DNA from: Clostridiales bacterium
GTDB lineage: Bacteria; Bacillota_A; Clostridia; Saccharofermentanales; Saccharofermentanaceae
Direction of reading: 5' to 3'
NCBI GenBank assembly: GCA_017649745.1
Contig: JAGCGE010000094.1
Coordinates: forward strand, 1 to 24,149
DNA: 24,149 nt
Shown piece after piece: positions 7,652 through 15,522 of the stretch. The notes under the pieces are model-generated. The model saw only the letters and a list, made by a program, of their open reading frames with translations, searched no databases and was not told where the DNA came from. The position numbers and the translations under genes are program-made. The stretch's first letter is position 1; every line of letters begins with the position of its first letter.

Positions 7652-8620
7652 ATGAAAGACAGCGTCACCTACGTTTTGAGCAGAGTGCTCGAATTATTGA
7701 TAACGCTTCTTCTTGTTTCCCTCTTAACTTTTGTCGCTTTTTCGATCATTCCGGGAGATACAGCAAGCGTAATGCTCGGTCCTAATGCGACACCCGCTCA
7801 GGTCGAAGCTTTAAGAGAGAAGCTCGGACTTAACGATCCGCTGTACTTCAGATATCTCTCATGGCTTAAAGGTGCATTTACAGGTAACCTCGGAGATTCA
7901 TCCTCGTTTAATATGCCAGTATCGGAGCTTATCATATCGAGGCTTCCGGTTACATTCGGACTGAGTTTCCTTTCACTTCTCCTGGTGCTCGTAATATCAT
8001 ATCCTTCAGCCATCTTAAGCGCCCGCCGTCCGGGCAAATTCTGGGATCAGGTATTCTCTATCGCAGGACACGTATCTTTTGCGATCCCGCCGTTTGTACT
8101 CTCGATCCTGTCGATATTACTCGCAAGCAAGTTATTCGGTTACTTCGGAGTCGGTAAATACGTATCACCTTCGACGAATTTTGCCGAATATGTTTACTGT
8201 CTTCTCCTCCCTGCTTTCTGCGTAGCGGTACCTAAGATCGCCATGACCTTCAAGTTCCTTCGCGCGAGCATACTTACGGAGAAGAATAACGACTATGTTA
8301 GGACATCCAAGAGCCGCGGTCTTTCTGATATCAAGATCATGTTCAGACACATCATTCCGAATTCCAACGTTTCGGTTATCACCGCTCTTTCGATCGTCCT
8401 TTCCGACCTTCTCGGAGGAAGCCTTATCGTTGAGCAGGTATTTAACCTTCCGGGACTTGGAAGACTTCTTTTACAGGCAATAAGCAGACGTGACTTCCCG
8501 CTTCTTTCAGGTATCGTATTCTACCTTGCAGCTATGATGGTCATCGTCTATTTCTTAACGGATCTTATGATGAATCTTTTCGATCCGAGACTACGAAAGA
8601 ACAAGGGGGACAATCTATGA
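7652..8620 (+). CDS. ABC importer permease, DppB/OppB type
   Basis: This 322-residue integral membrane protein is the first of two permease subunits. It has about six membrane segments, starting with LLITLLLVSLLTFVAFSIIPG (given in part). The extracytoplasmic loop carries LGPNATPAQVEALREKLGL, the hallmark of DppB/OppB N-terminal regions. Near the C-terminus the EAA-type coupling motif HIIPNSNVSVITALSIVL contacts the ATPase, followed by VEQVFNLPGLGRLLLQAI, also typical. Start: ATG with AGGGGGAAAC directly upstream. Its stop overlaps the next gene by four bases (ATGA), which implies translational coupling and equal dosage of the two permeases. Confidence 0.95.
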   Translation: MKDSVTYVLSRVLELLITLLLVSLLTFVAFSIIPGDTASVMLGPNATPAQVEALREKLGLNDPLYFRYLSWLKGAFTGNLGDSSSFNMPVSELIISRLPVTFGLSFLSLLLVLVISYPSAILSARRPGKFWDQVFSIAGHVSFAIPPFVLSILSILLASKLFGYFGVGKYVSPSTNFAEYVYCLLLPAFCVAVPKIAMTFKFLRASILTEKNNDYVRTSKSRGLSDIKIMFRHIIPNSNVSVITALSIVLSDLLGGSLIVEQVFNLPGLGRLLLQAISRRDFPLLSGIVFYLAAMMVIVYFLTDLMMNLFDPRLRKNKGDNL

Positions 8621-9423
8621 AGATAAGATCCAAGAAGATAAGTCCCTACTTCATAATCGGCGGCGCGATGATAATGATCATCATCGTATTCTTTATCATG
8701 AGCCTTCTTGGGATCGGTCAGGATCCTGAGAAGACAGATGCTTATTCTAAGCTCCTGCCGCCTTCATCTTCACACATCATGGGAACAGATAATCTCGGAA
8801 GAGACCTTTTCGCGAGAGTCCTTGCTGCTTCTAAGTACACATTACTCATCTCGGTTTCAGGTGTAATGGTAGCTTTAGTCCTCGGAACGATCGCAGGTAT
8901 GCTCGCAGGCTATTTCGGCGGGATATGGGATCGTATCATAATGCTTCTCGGAAACACTGTGATGTGCTTCCCTGGAATACTTCTGGCACTTGTGGCCGTA
9001 GCAGTTTGGGGACCTTCCCTCTTTAACGTTATATGGGCGCTCGGACTGGTGTTCGCACCGACTTTCGCGCGTGTTTACAGAACGGAAGTCATCAAGATAA
9101 AAGGACGTGATTACATCCTTCATGCGAAGATCCTTGGAGTAAATCCGATAAGGATCATGGCTGTCCACATCTTCCCTAACGCCTTCGCACAGATTATCCC
9201 GGCAGTCGTTATAGGACTTGCCAATATGACATTATCTGAATCAGCAATGAGTTATCTCGGACTAGGCGTTCAGCCTCCGAAAGCAAGTTACGGCAAGATC
9301 TTATCCGACGCCCAGAGCTACATCACAAGAGCTCCATGGCTCATAATCTTCCCGTCACTGATGCTAGTCATCTATATCCTCGGTCTATATTTCATATCCG
9401 AGGGGATCCGAGGTGACAAATGA
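8617..9423 (+). CDS. ABC importer permease, DppC/OppC type
   Basis: A 268-residue second permease subunit. It has an N-terminal membrane helix (ISPYFIIGGAMIMIIIVFF), then the GTDNLGRDLFARVL motif that typifies DppC/OppC. Four or five further helices follow, and then the EAA loop with HIFPNAFAQIIPAVVIGLAN and LSYLGLGVQPP-like MSYLGLGVQPPKASYG. Both ends overlap the neighbouring genes by four bases (ATGA), so it should be co-translated with the DppB-type permease and the fused ATPase. It pairs with DppB to form the translocation pore. No missing parts were seen and the length is normal. Confidence 0.95.
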   Translation: MKIRSKKISPYFIIGGAMIMIIIVFFIMSLLGIGQDPEKTDAYSKLLPPSSSHIMGTDNLGRDLFARVLAASKYTLLISVSGVMVALVLGTIAGMLAGYFGGIWDRIIMLLGNTVMCFPGILLALVAVAVWGPSLFNVIWALGLVFAPTFARVYRTEVIKIKGRDYILHAKILGVNPIRIMAVHIFPNAFAQIIPAVVIGLANMTLSESAMSYLGLGVQPPKASYGKILSDAQSYITRAPWLIIFPSLMLVIYILGLYFISEGIRGDK

Positions 9424-11024
9424 AGTATGTAGATTACATCCTCGAAGTCAAAGACCTTTCACTGAACTTCAGCGGCGATCCTTCTGAGTCCCGCACTCTC
9501 AACAGTGTCTCCTTCAATGTTCGAAAAGGCGAGATACTGGGCCTTATCGGCAACTCCGGCTGTGGTAAGACCATGACGTCCCTGTCGATCCTTGGACTTC
9601 TTCCGAAAGATGCCAATATCTTAAGCGGAAGTATTGTCTTTAACGGAAACGATCTTCTCAAGAAAAACGAGAAAGAGATGCGTGAGGTCAGAGGCAAGGA
9701 GATCGGCATGATCTTCCAGGAGCCTTATACGGCACTAGATCCTCTGATGACAGTCCACAAGAATCTTGATGAGATACTTACCGAGCATGACGATCTTCCT
9801 TCTGAGACTCGAAAAGAAATGATCATAAAGATGCTCGAACGAGTCGGTTTTTCTGACTGCGAAGATATATTGAAGCGCTATCCTCACGAGCTTTCGGGTG
9901 GTCAGAGACAGCGCGTCCTTATAGCCGGCGCATGTCTTCTTAAGCCTGCACTCATGATCGCAGACGAACCGACCTCTTCCCTCGACACCGTCACTTCGAT
10001 GTCTATCCTGGAGCTAATTAAATCTCTTTGCTCCGAGTATAGAATGTCGGTCCTCTTTATCTCTCACGATCTGTCGATCGTAGGAAGTTTCTGTGACCGT
10101 GTAATTGTTATGAAGCAGGGAATGATCCTTGATTCAGGAAATGCTTTCGATCTGCTCTATAATCCTAGAAATCCTTATACTGCTGAACTTTTACGTAACT
10201 CAAGGCTCGATCCTAAGGATCTGAACTTTACGTTCAACAAGCCTTCTTATTCTTCAGAAGCAGCCCTTAGGGTAACAGGTCTTAGCGCAGGATATGACAG
10301 TTCGGATCTTTTCAGAAAGAAGAAGACTAAGATCCTTCATGACGTTACATTCAAAGTCCTTAAAGGCGAGGTCGTAGGTCTCATCGGTAGCAGCGGCTGC
10401 GGAAAGACTACTCTCACGAGAACTATCTGCGGTCTTATAAAGCCGATGGGCGGAAAGATCGAAGGAACAAAAGGTAAGATCGGAGTTGTATTCCAAGATC
10501 CGGTAACCTGCCTTAATCCTTCACATACGGTCATCTGGCATCTTGGCGAACCGCTGAGAGCCAAGAAGATAAAGCTTTCTAAAGAGGAACTCAAGAAAAA
10601 AGCAACGGAAGTACTGATCTCAGTCGGACTTGAAGAAAAAGTCTTACACAGATATCCGAAACAACTTTCGGGAGGACAAAGGCAGAGAGTCGCAATAGCG
10701 ATGTGCCTCATGCTCGATCCGGATCTTATCATCGCTGACGAGCCGTTATCTTCACTTGATACTTCATCAGGAGCTCTGATCTTGGGATTACTATCTCAGA
10801 TAAACAAAGAACGCGGAACTTCGATCCTGCTCATCTCTCACAACCTTCGTGTCGTAAGAGCTGCAACTTCCTATGTTCTTGTAATGGATAAAGGTCGACT
10901 TGTGGAGGACGGTCCGACACTTAATGTTCTTTCCAATCCTAAGAGCGAAGTCACAAAGATGCTCCTTGAGGCAGAGAACAAACTCCATATGAATCCTGAC
11001 CGTCAGCAGTTCATGACAGAATAA
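9420..11024 (+). CDS. Fused double ATPase of the peptide-type ABC importer (DppD-DppF fusion)
   Basis: One 534-residue polypeptide holds both nucleotide-binding domains that are usually separate DppD and DppF proteins. Domain 1: Walker A GNSGCGKT (44-51), Q-loop FQEP (about 99), signature LSGGQ (158-162), Walker B LMIADE (178-183) and FISHD switch His. Domain 2: Walker A GSSGCGKT (323-330), FQDP (about 358), LSGGQ (416-420), LIIADE (436-441) and LISHN. All catalytic elements are present in both halves, so both sites look active. It begins with an ATGA overlap with the permease gene and ends 12 bases before a hairpin. Fusions of this type are known (YejF, GsiA), and here it means the importer is encoded by four genes instead of five. 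The C-terminal extension of domain 1 (NPYTAELL) is the short peptide-importer type. Confidence 0.95.
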   Translation: MKYVDYILEVKDLSLNFSGDPSESRTLNSVSFNVRKGEILGLIGNSGCGKTMTSLSILGLLPKDANILSGSIVFNGNDLLKKNEKEMREVRGKEIGMIFQEPYTALDPLMTVHKNLDEILTEHDDLPSETRKEMIIKMLERVGFSDCEDILKRYPHELSGGQRQRVLIAGACLLKPALMIADEPTSSLDTVTSMSILELIKSLCSEYRMSVLFISHDLSIVGSFCDRVIVMKQGMILDSGNAFDLLYNPRNPYTAELLRNSRLDPKDLNFTFNKPSYSSEAALRVTGLSAGYDSSDLFRKKKTKILHDVTFKVLKGEVVGLIGSSGCGKTTLTRTICGLIKPMGGKIEGTKGKIGVVFQDPVTCLNPSHTVIWHLGEPLRAKKIKLSKEELKKKATEVLISVGLEEKVLHRYPKQLSGGQRQRVAIAMCLMLDPDLIIADEPLSSLDTSSGALILGLLSQINKERGTSILLISHNLRVVRAATSYVLVMDKGRLVEDGPTLNVLSNPKSEVTKMLLEAENKLHMNPDRQQFMTE

Positions 11025-11035
11025 AACAAACAAAA

Positions 11036-11071
11036 ATACCCAAGCAATAACATAAGTCATTGCTTGGGTAT
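11036..11071. terminator. Bidirectional rho-independent terminator between convergent genes
   Basis: A perfect stem of about 13 bp (TACCCAAGCAAT with ATTGCTTGGGTA, plus an A-T pair) closes a 10-base loop. The T-run is better on the minus strand (ATTTTTGTTTGTTTT), so it ends the 73-residue prepilin gene. It should also serve the plus-strand importer operon. Confidence 0.8.
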
Positions 11072-11095
11072 AACTATCTTATTAAATTAAAACGA

Positions 11096-11317
11096 TCAAG
11101 TAATATCAGGGTTAGATACCAAAAGTCCGTTTACATCACTGCCAGCCTGGGAAGCTGCATTATCGTGAGTCTCAACTTTTGAAGCCGCTGTATTAGCCTG
11201 AGCTATGTATTTAAAGATACCAGCTGTGAGGATACCACCAAGAATAAGGATGATAGCTACAACGAGTACCATTTCTACCAATGTAAAGCCTTTTTTAGTC
11301 TTATTAACCTTATGCAT
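11096..11317 (-). CDS. Short prepilin / pseudopilin-like protein (73 residues)
   Basis: This protein starts MHKVNKTKKG followed by FTLVEMVLVV, the class III (type IV pilin) signal: a basic leader, Gly at -1, Phe at +1 and Glu at +5. A prepilin peptidase would cut after Gly10. The next 20 or so hydrophobic residues form the pilin helix, followed by only about 35 residues ending AGSDVNGLLVSNPDIT. This lacks a normal globular pilin head. The end resembles AGGDVNKMLKASS in the larger neighbour, so the two are paralogues. The ATG at 11315-11317 is preferred over a GTG three codons upstream because GGGAG lies 8 bases before it. No prepilin peptidase, assembly ATPase or platform gene is in the window. 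It may be a minor pseudopilin or a remnant. Confidence 0.8.
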   Translation of the reverse strand: MHKVNKTKKGFTLVEMVLVVAIILILGGILTAGIFKYIAQANTAASKVETHDNAASQAGSDVNGLLVSNPDIT

Positions 11318-11420
11318 AAGAAACACTCCCTTAGAAATTGATCATAGGCCAAAACTCTAAAACGTATTCTATCAAATTTCCGCCACAATTTCTACACTTT
11401 TTGAAAAAAATCAAAAAAGC

Positions 11421-11454
11421 CTTGAAAAACCGCCCCGAGAGGCGGTCTTCCAAG
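11421..11454 (-). terminator. Strong hairpin terminator upstream of the short prepilin gene
   Basis: On the minus strand 14 consecutive base pairs (two G-U) enclose a 6-base loop, followed by GCTTTTTTGATTTTTTTC. It stands 104 bases before the short prepilin start codon, with no gene ending directly before it. It therefore ends either a small transcript or leader read-through. Confidence 0.7.
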
Positions 11455-11496
11455 AATAGAAATGTGTTGTAATGGATGTTTAGCTTTTATACTTTG

Positions 11497-11525
11497 ATTT
11501 TATAAGACCAAATTTTCCATTTCAA
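11497..11525 (-). promoter_or_regulatory. Candidate promoter in the gap between prepilin genes
   Basis: On the minus strand TTGAAA (11520-11525) is followed after exactly 17 bases by TAAAAT (11497-11502). A transcript from here would start near 11490 and meet the strong terminator at 11421-11454 after about 70-85 bases. It could be the promoter of a small RNA or of an attenuated prepilin leader. Confidence 0.4.
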
Positions 11526-11595
11526 CCGCATCAGTTCACATTTGTGCCATATTTTATAAACAAAATGTAAACGCGGTGTAACTTCACAAAAAGTA

Positions 11596-11618
11596 CGGAG
11601 CGATCAAGGATCGCCCCG
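11596..11618 (-). terminator. Hairpin with T-run in the prepilin gap
   Basis: GCGATC pairs with GATCGC around an AAG loop, extended by CGG/CCG past one mismatch. The minus strand continues TACTTTTTGTG. Probably a second, backup terminator after the larger prepilin gene. Confidence 0.5.
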
Positions 11619-11670
11619 CACAAGGAAAAGGAAATATATGAATAAAGTATGCTGTCTGTTTTTTAATGAA

Positions 11671-11692
11671 AAGTCACCCCGAAGGGTGACTT
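11671..11692 (-). terminator. Terminator after the large prepilin gene, UUCG loop
   Basis: A perfect 9-bp stem (AAGTCACCC with GGGTGACTT) closes a loop that reads UUCG on the minus-strand RNA, an especially stable C(UUCG)G tetraloop. TTTTC follows. It is 43 bases past the stop at 11735. Confidence 0.75.
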
Positions 11693-11734
11693 CTCACTGA
11701 ATTGAAAGGTATATATATGAACTACAAGAAACGC

Positions 11735-12643
11735 TTATTTAATCTCTAGTCCAAACTTTGTCTTAAACCATGTCTTCTCCTGTGTACCAACTTCGAAATC
11801 ATTTGTCTTACCGCTCCATGAGAATCCAGGGAATCCGCCATCATTCAAGATGTACTTCTGATCATCCTTAATGTGCAATACTGTCTTTCCTCCTGAAGTT
11901 GTGAAAGACATCTGGATCTTGTTCCAACCATTGTAGTCTGTTGTAACTACAGTTGTTGTATTACCTGATGTTGAGATACTGAGGATACCCTTCTTACCAT
12001 GTGGCTCACCGTCTTTGCTGATCAAGCTTCCGGAGATGGAAGGAGCAGAGGAAGAACCGCTGTCAGGAGTTGCTGGTGTTGTATCAGGCTTTGGATCTGG
12101 CTTAGGCTCTGGCTTTGGCTCTGTAGCCTCAGTTGTTGATGTTCCTGATCCGGAACCTGAACCTGTACCTGTTGATGTACCTGTGGAAGAACCAGTTGAA
12201 GTATCATCATGGTATGTGCTGCTGCCGCTACCGCTTCCGGAAGAACCTGTAGATGAAGAACCACCTGTTGATCCACCAGTTGATGACGAGCCACCTGTTG
12301 ATGACGAACCGCCTGTTGATGAAGAACCACCAGTTGAAGAAGATCCGCCTGTGCTGCCGCCTGTTGAACCACCTGCAGTTGCAGGAGCTGATGAACCGCC
12401 ACCCATGCTAGGATCACCTACGAGATCACCTGAGCTAGCCTTCAGCATCTTGTTTACATCGCCACCGGCCTTGTAATAAGTGGAATTCATTACTGCGGCA
12501 TTGTCTGCCTTCTCGTTAGCCCTATCGATCCATGCCTTGTAACTAATTGTGAGGGCAGCTGATACGATGAGGATAACTGCTACTACGATAACCATTTCAA
12601 TAAGGGTAAAAGCTTTTTTGTTCATGTTTCTTGCGTTCTTCAT
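11735..12643 (-). CDS. Prepilin-like protein with Gly/Ser/Thr linker and C-terminal domain
   Basis: The 302-residue protein begins MKNARNMNKKA followed by FTLIEMVIVVAVILIVSAAL, a type IV pilin N-terminus with Glu at +5. The residue before the expected cut is Ala11 rather than the usual Gly. A pilin-like helical stem (to about residue 72) follows, then a low-complexity region (about 73-210) of repeated GGSSST and GSGSGT units, then Pro/Lys/Glu-rich PEPKPDPKPD. The last 90 residues (ISGSLISKDG to FGLEIK) form a compact beta-rich-looking domain with several Trp. The layout suggests a surface fibre or pseudopilus subunit that displays a small domain, possibly carbohydrate-binding, at the end of a flexible stalk. 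That last point is inference. The first ATG is used; its ribosome site (AGAGAGTG) is weak, and an ATG six codons later is an alternative. Confidence 0.82.
   Translation of the reverse strand: MKNARNMNKKAFTLIEMVIVVAVILIVSAALTISYKAWIDRANEKADNAAVMNSTYYKAGGDVNKMLKASSGDLVGDPSMGGGSSAPATAGGSTGGSTGGSSSTGGSSSTGGSSSTGGSSSTGGSTGGSSSTGSSGSGSGSSTYHDDTSTGSSTGTSTGTGSGSGSGTSTTEATEPKPEPKPDPKPDTTPATPDSGSSSAPSISGSLISKDGEPHGKKGILSISTSGNTTTVVTTDYNGWNKIQMSFTTSGGKTVLHIKDDQKYILNDGGFPGFSWSGKTNDFEVGTQEKTWFKTKFGLEIK
12240..12372 (-). repeat. In-frame short tandem repeats coding the GGSSST linker
   Basis: Degenerate 18-base units (plus-strand form close to ccacctgttgatgaagaa) repeat in tandem within the prepilin gene and encode GGSSST. 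The unit is a multiple of three, so copy-number change would lengthen or shorten the stalk without a frameshift. They are coding repeats with no spacers, so not a CRISPR. Confidence 0.8.
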
Positions 12644-12957
12644 ATGATCACTCTCTTTCTTCAGATTTTTCGTTTCAATTCAATTCAGGTTGTGTTTCTT
12701 ACATGGTTTTATTGTAAATAGTAAATGTGTCTGATTTATGTCTAAACTACAAACTAATGCCACATTTTCTTCACAATTTATGAATGAAGTGTGAATCAGA
12801 TATAAATGATCGTTTACAATTGCATCCTTCTTTTACCCTTAAAAATGGCTAAAAAGCCTGATATAAGCGCATTCAACTCTTTTTCGAACAAAAAGAGAAG
12901 ACCGCTTCGTAAAATACGAACCGGTCTTCACAATCTCTACAATTTCTGTATTAGGAG
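12644..12957. other. Gap between clpC and the large prepilin gene
   Basis: 314 A/T-rich bases. The right end holds the clpC terminator (12897-12929) and a second, short hairpin (GGCT/AGCC at about 12847-12858, followed by ATTTTT on the minus strand). The left end must hold the prepilin promoter. A TACAAT -10-like box is visible on the minus strand near 12713 but no good -35. No ORF of substance was found. Confidence 0.5.
12897..12929 (-). terminator. Rho-independent terminator of the ctsR-mcsA-mcsB-clpC operon
   Basis: A long stem pairs GAAGACCG with CGGTCTTC and, past one mismatch, TTCGTA with TACGAA around an AAA loop. CTCTTTTTG follows on the minus strand. It begins 29 bases past the clpC stop. 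Confidence 0.8.
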
Positions 12958-15519
12958 TTATTTATTTCTTACGAGTTCAAATTCGTTCTGATCTCTTGTT
13001 ATGACTATGTCATCATTGAGGCTGTCAACGAGAGCCACATCACCCGGAGCGATGATACCGTCGAGCAAAGCCTCAGAGAACTTATCTTCGACCATAGCCT
13101 GAATGACTCTTCTGAGAGGTCTTGCGCCATATTGAGGATCGTAACCCTTCTTAGCGAGGAGTTTCTTAGCCTCATCCGTGAGCTTGATCTCGATACCAAG
13201 ATCATTGACTCTCTTGCCGACATTCTTCATGAGCAGATCAACGATCTTGTAGATAGACTCATTATTGAGCATACGGAAGAAGATGATCTCATCCACACGG
13301 TTGATGAACTCAGGTGAGAAACTCTTCTTGAGTTCTTCCATGACTGTCTTTTTAGCATCGTCATAGTTCTTGCCACCGTAGAGACGCTCTCTTGAAAGAT
13401 CGTCCTTGTCATTCTCGTCTTCGAGCTCGAATCCGATCTTACGGCCTGCCTCAGCTGTGAGCATACGCGCACCGATATTAGAAGTCATTATTATAATAGT
13501 ATTCTTAAAATCTACTACACGGCCCTTACCGTCAGTGAGCCTACCGTCATCGAGGATCTGGAGCATGCTGTTGAATACATCAGGATGCGCCTTCTCTATC
13601 TCATCGAAAAGAACTACCGAATAAGGATGTCTTCTGACTTTCTCCGTAAGCTGACCGCCTTCGTCGTATCCGACATATCCCGGAGGGGAACCGATGAGCT
13701 TACTTACATCGTGCTTTTCCATGTACTCCGACATATCTACTCTTACAAGAGCATTCTCATTGCCGAACATTACTTCAGCAAGTGCTCTTGCAAGCTCAGT
13801 CTTACCTACACCGGTAGTACCGAGGAAGATGAATGAACCTGAAGGACGCTTCGGATCCTTAAGTCCAAGACGGCTTCTTCTGATAGCACGTGCGATGGCA
13901 CTTACTGCCTCATCCTGTCCGATTACTCTGGACTTAAGCTCGTCTTCCAAAGTCTTGAGCTTCTCTGCATCAGATTCAGTGATCTTAGTTACAGGGATAC
14001 CTGACCACTTGGCAAGGACCTCAGCGATATCTTCAACTGTAAGTTCACCTGTAAAGCCTTCTTCGTTAGGCTTGGTGCTGTTCTTGATCTCTTCGATCCT
14101 CTTCTCGATCTCCTGCTCCTGAACATGAAGTTCCTGAGCTTTTTCGAATTCCATCTTCTCAGCAGCTGCCTTCTTAAGATTACCTACTTCCTTAAGTCTG
14201 TTGTTAAGTGACTTAAGCTCGTTGGCAACCTGGAAATTGATCCTCTTTTTAGCTGCAGCCTCATCGATAAGGTCGATAGCCTTATCAGGAAGATACCTGT
14301 CAGAAAGATATCTGGATGAGAGGATTACTGCCTGCTCGATAGCTTCGTCGCTGATCTTGATCTTGTGGTGCTCTTCATAGCGGGAACGAAGGCCCTTTAA
14401 GATCAGGATCGCATCAGCCTGTGAAGGTTCTTCGATAATGACCTTCTGGAAACGTCTCTCAAGAGCTGAATCCTTCTCGATTATCTTGCTGTACTCATCA
14501 AGAGTAGTAGCACCGATTATCTGAAGTTCACCCTTTGTGAGCATAGGCTTCATGATATTAGCTGCATCGAGCGATCCGTTACCGCCGTCGCCTGCACCTA
14601 CCAATGTATGGATCTCATCGATGAAAAGGATGATATTCTCATTCGAACATGCTTCATCTAATACTTTCTGGATCCTCTCTTCGAAATCACCTCTGAACTT
14701 GGAACCTGCAACCATCGAACCTACTTCGATGTTGAAAACAGTCTTTCCCATGAGGATATCAGGAACATCGCCTTCAGCGATCTTAAGAGCAAGGCCTTCA
14801 GCGATCGCTGTCTTACCTACACCAGGTTCACCGACAAGACACGGGTTGTTCTTTGTTCTTCTGGCAAGGATCTGCATTACACGGTTGATCTCTTCTTCAC
14901 GTCCGATAACAGGATCGATCTTACCTGCCTTGGCAAGTTCCGTAAGATTCTTACCGAACTTATCAAGTGTCGGGTGCTTGCCCTTACCCTTTATCTTACG
15001 TTCCTTAGGCTCAGAAGGTGCAGCCTGCTGCTCGTCGTCGCCGTCCATATCTCTGTCAGGATCGCCCGAAATAGCTTCGATCGACTGTCTTCTCATCAGA
15101 TCAAGATCCGCATTCAGCATGAGAAGTATCTTCGCTGCGTTGAAGCTCTTTTTCGAGACGAGGATATTAAGGATATGTTCAGGAGTGATTATGCCCTCAC
15201 CGAATCTGCTTGCTACGATCTCTGCTTCAGCCAGGACTCTTCTGGAGTCGACTCGGCAGGCACGAAGACCTTCTTCGAAGTTGATCGTGGACATCTCCTC
15301 ATCACTTAATTCGACCATTTCCATTCTCTCGATCTGCTTGATGATAGAGAGGACTTTATCTTGTGTTACATCATTTTCTTCAAGTATATCCTTAGCGGGA
15401 CAATTCATTCCGCTCATTGCGAGAAGGATAAATTCCGTTCCGATAGTCTCGCATCTGAATGCTTTGGCATAGAGCCATGCATCGGATATCAATTGTATTG
15501 CGCCTTCACCGAATTTCAT
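12958..15519 (-). CDS. clpC: AAA+ protease ATPase ClpC
   Basis: This 853-residue class I Clp/Hsp100 ATPase unfolds proteins and feeds them to ClpP. Residues 1-150 are the double Clp N-domain. D1 has Walker A GEPGVGKT (230-237) and LFIDEIH (298-304). A coiled-coil middle domain lies at about 430-485, and D2 has Walker A GTTGVGKT (567-574) and VVLFDEIE. The KIGF loop (about 694-697) matches the [LIV]G[FL] ClpP-docking loop. Glu29 (in IGTEFILL) and Glu114 (in ITPEHIL) correspond to Bacillus ClpC Glu32 and Glu106, which bind phospho-arginine, so that pocket appears kept, although the N-domain is otherwise rather divergent. It starts 3 bases after mcsB stops, with AGGAG upstream, and is the last gene of the CtsR operon. 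Confidence 0.96.
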   Translation of the reverse strand: MKFGEGAIQLISDAWLYAKAFRCETIGTEFILLAMSGMNCPAKDILEENDVTQDKVLSIIKQIERMEMVELSDEEMSTINFEEGLRACRVDSRRVLAEAEIVASRFGEGIITPEHILNILVSKKSFNAAKILLMLNADLDLMRRQSIEAISGDPDRDMDGDDEQQAAPSEPKERKIKGKGKHPTLDKFGKNLTELAKAGKIDPVIGREEEINRVMQILARRTKNNPCLVGEPGVGKTAIAEGLALKIAEGDVPDILMGKTVFNIEVGSMVAGSKFRGDFEERIQKVLDEACSNENIILFIDEIHTLVGAGDGGNGSLDAANIMKPMLTKGELQIIGATTLDEYSKIIEKDSALERRFQKVIIEEPSQADAILILKGLRSRYEEHHKIKISDEAIEQAVILSSRYLSDRYLPDKAIDLIDEAAAKKRINFQVANELKSLNNRLKEVGNLKKAAAEKMEFEKAQELHVQEQEIEKRIEEIKNSTKPNEEGFTGELTVEDIAEVLAKWSGIPVTKITESDAEKLKTLEDELKSRVIGQDEAVSAIARAIRRSRLGLKDPKRPSGSFIFLGTTGVGKTELARALAEVMFGNENALVRVDMSEYMEKHDVSKLIGSPPGYVGYDEGGQLTEKVRRHPYSVVLFDEIEKAHPDVFNSMLQILDDGRLTDGKGRVVDFKNTIIIMTSNIGARMLTAEAGRKIGFELEDENDKDDLSRERLYGGKNYDDAKKTVMEELKKSFSPEFINRVDEIIFFRMLNNESIYKIVDLLMKNVGKRVNDLGIEIKLTDEAKKLLAKKGYDPQYGARPLRRVIQAMVEDKFSEALLDGIIAPGDVALVDSLNDDIVITRDQNEFELVRNK

Positions 15520-15522
15520 ATG

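Larger units (their letters stand above)
11318..11734. other. Gene-free gap between the two prepilin genes
   Basis: 417 A/T-rich bases with no credible ORF. It holds three hairpins (annotated separately), all followed by T-runs on the minus strand, and one candidate minus-strand promoter between the second and third. The first hairpin ends the 302-residue gene. The others are not accounted for by any gene end. Confidence 0.6.

Noticed and set aside
11540..11570. TGGCAC resembling a sigma-54 -24 element on the minus strand, also TGGC near 11380 and 12760
   Set aside because: None has the GC of a -12 element at the required distance, and no sigma-54 activator is nearby.
12240..12372. Regular short repeats that could look like a CRISPR array
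   Set aside because: Units are only about 18 bases, contiguous without unique spacers, and encode GGSSST in frame of a long ORF.
12015..12476. Pro/Val/Glu-rich 153-residue ORF on the plus strand
   Set aside because: It is the antisense shadow of the GGSSST repeats. There is no ribosome binding site and composition follows from the repeat complement.
14537..15472. 311-residue plus-strand ORF opposite clpC
   Set aside because: Clearly antisense to conserved ClpC codons, Ser/Leu-rich shadow composition, no ribosome binding site.
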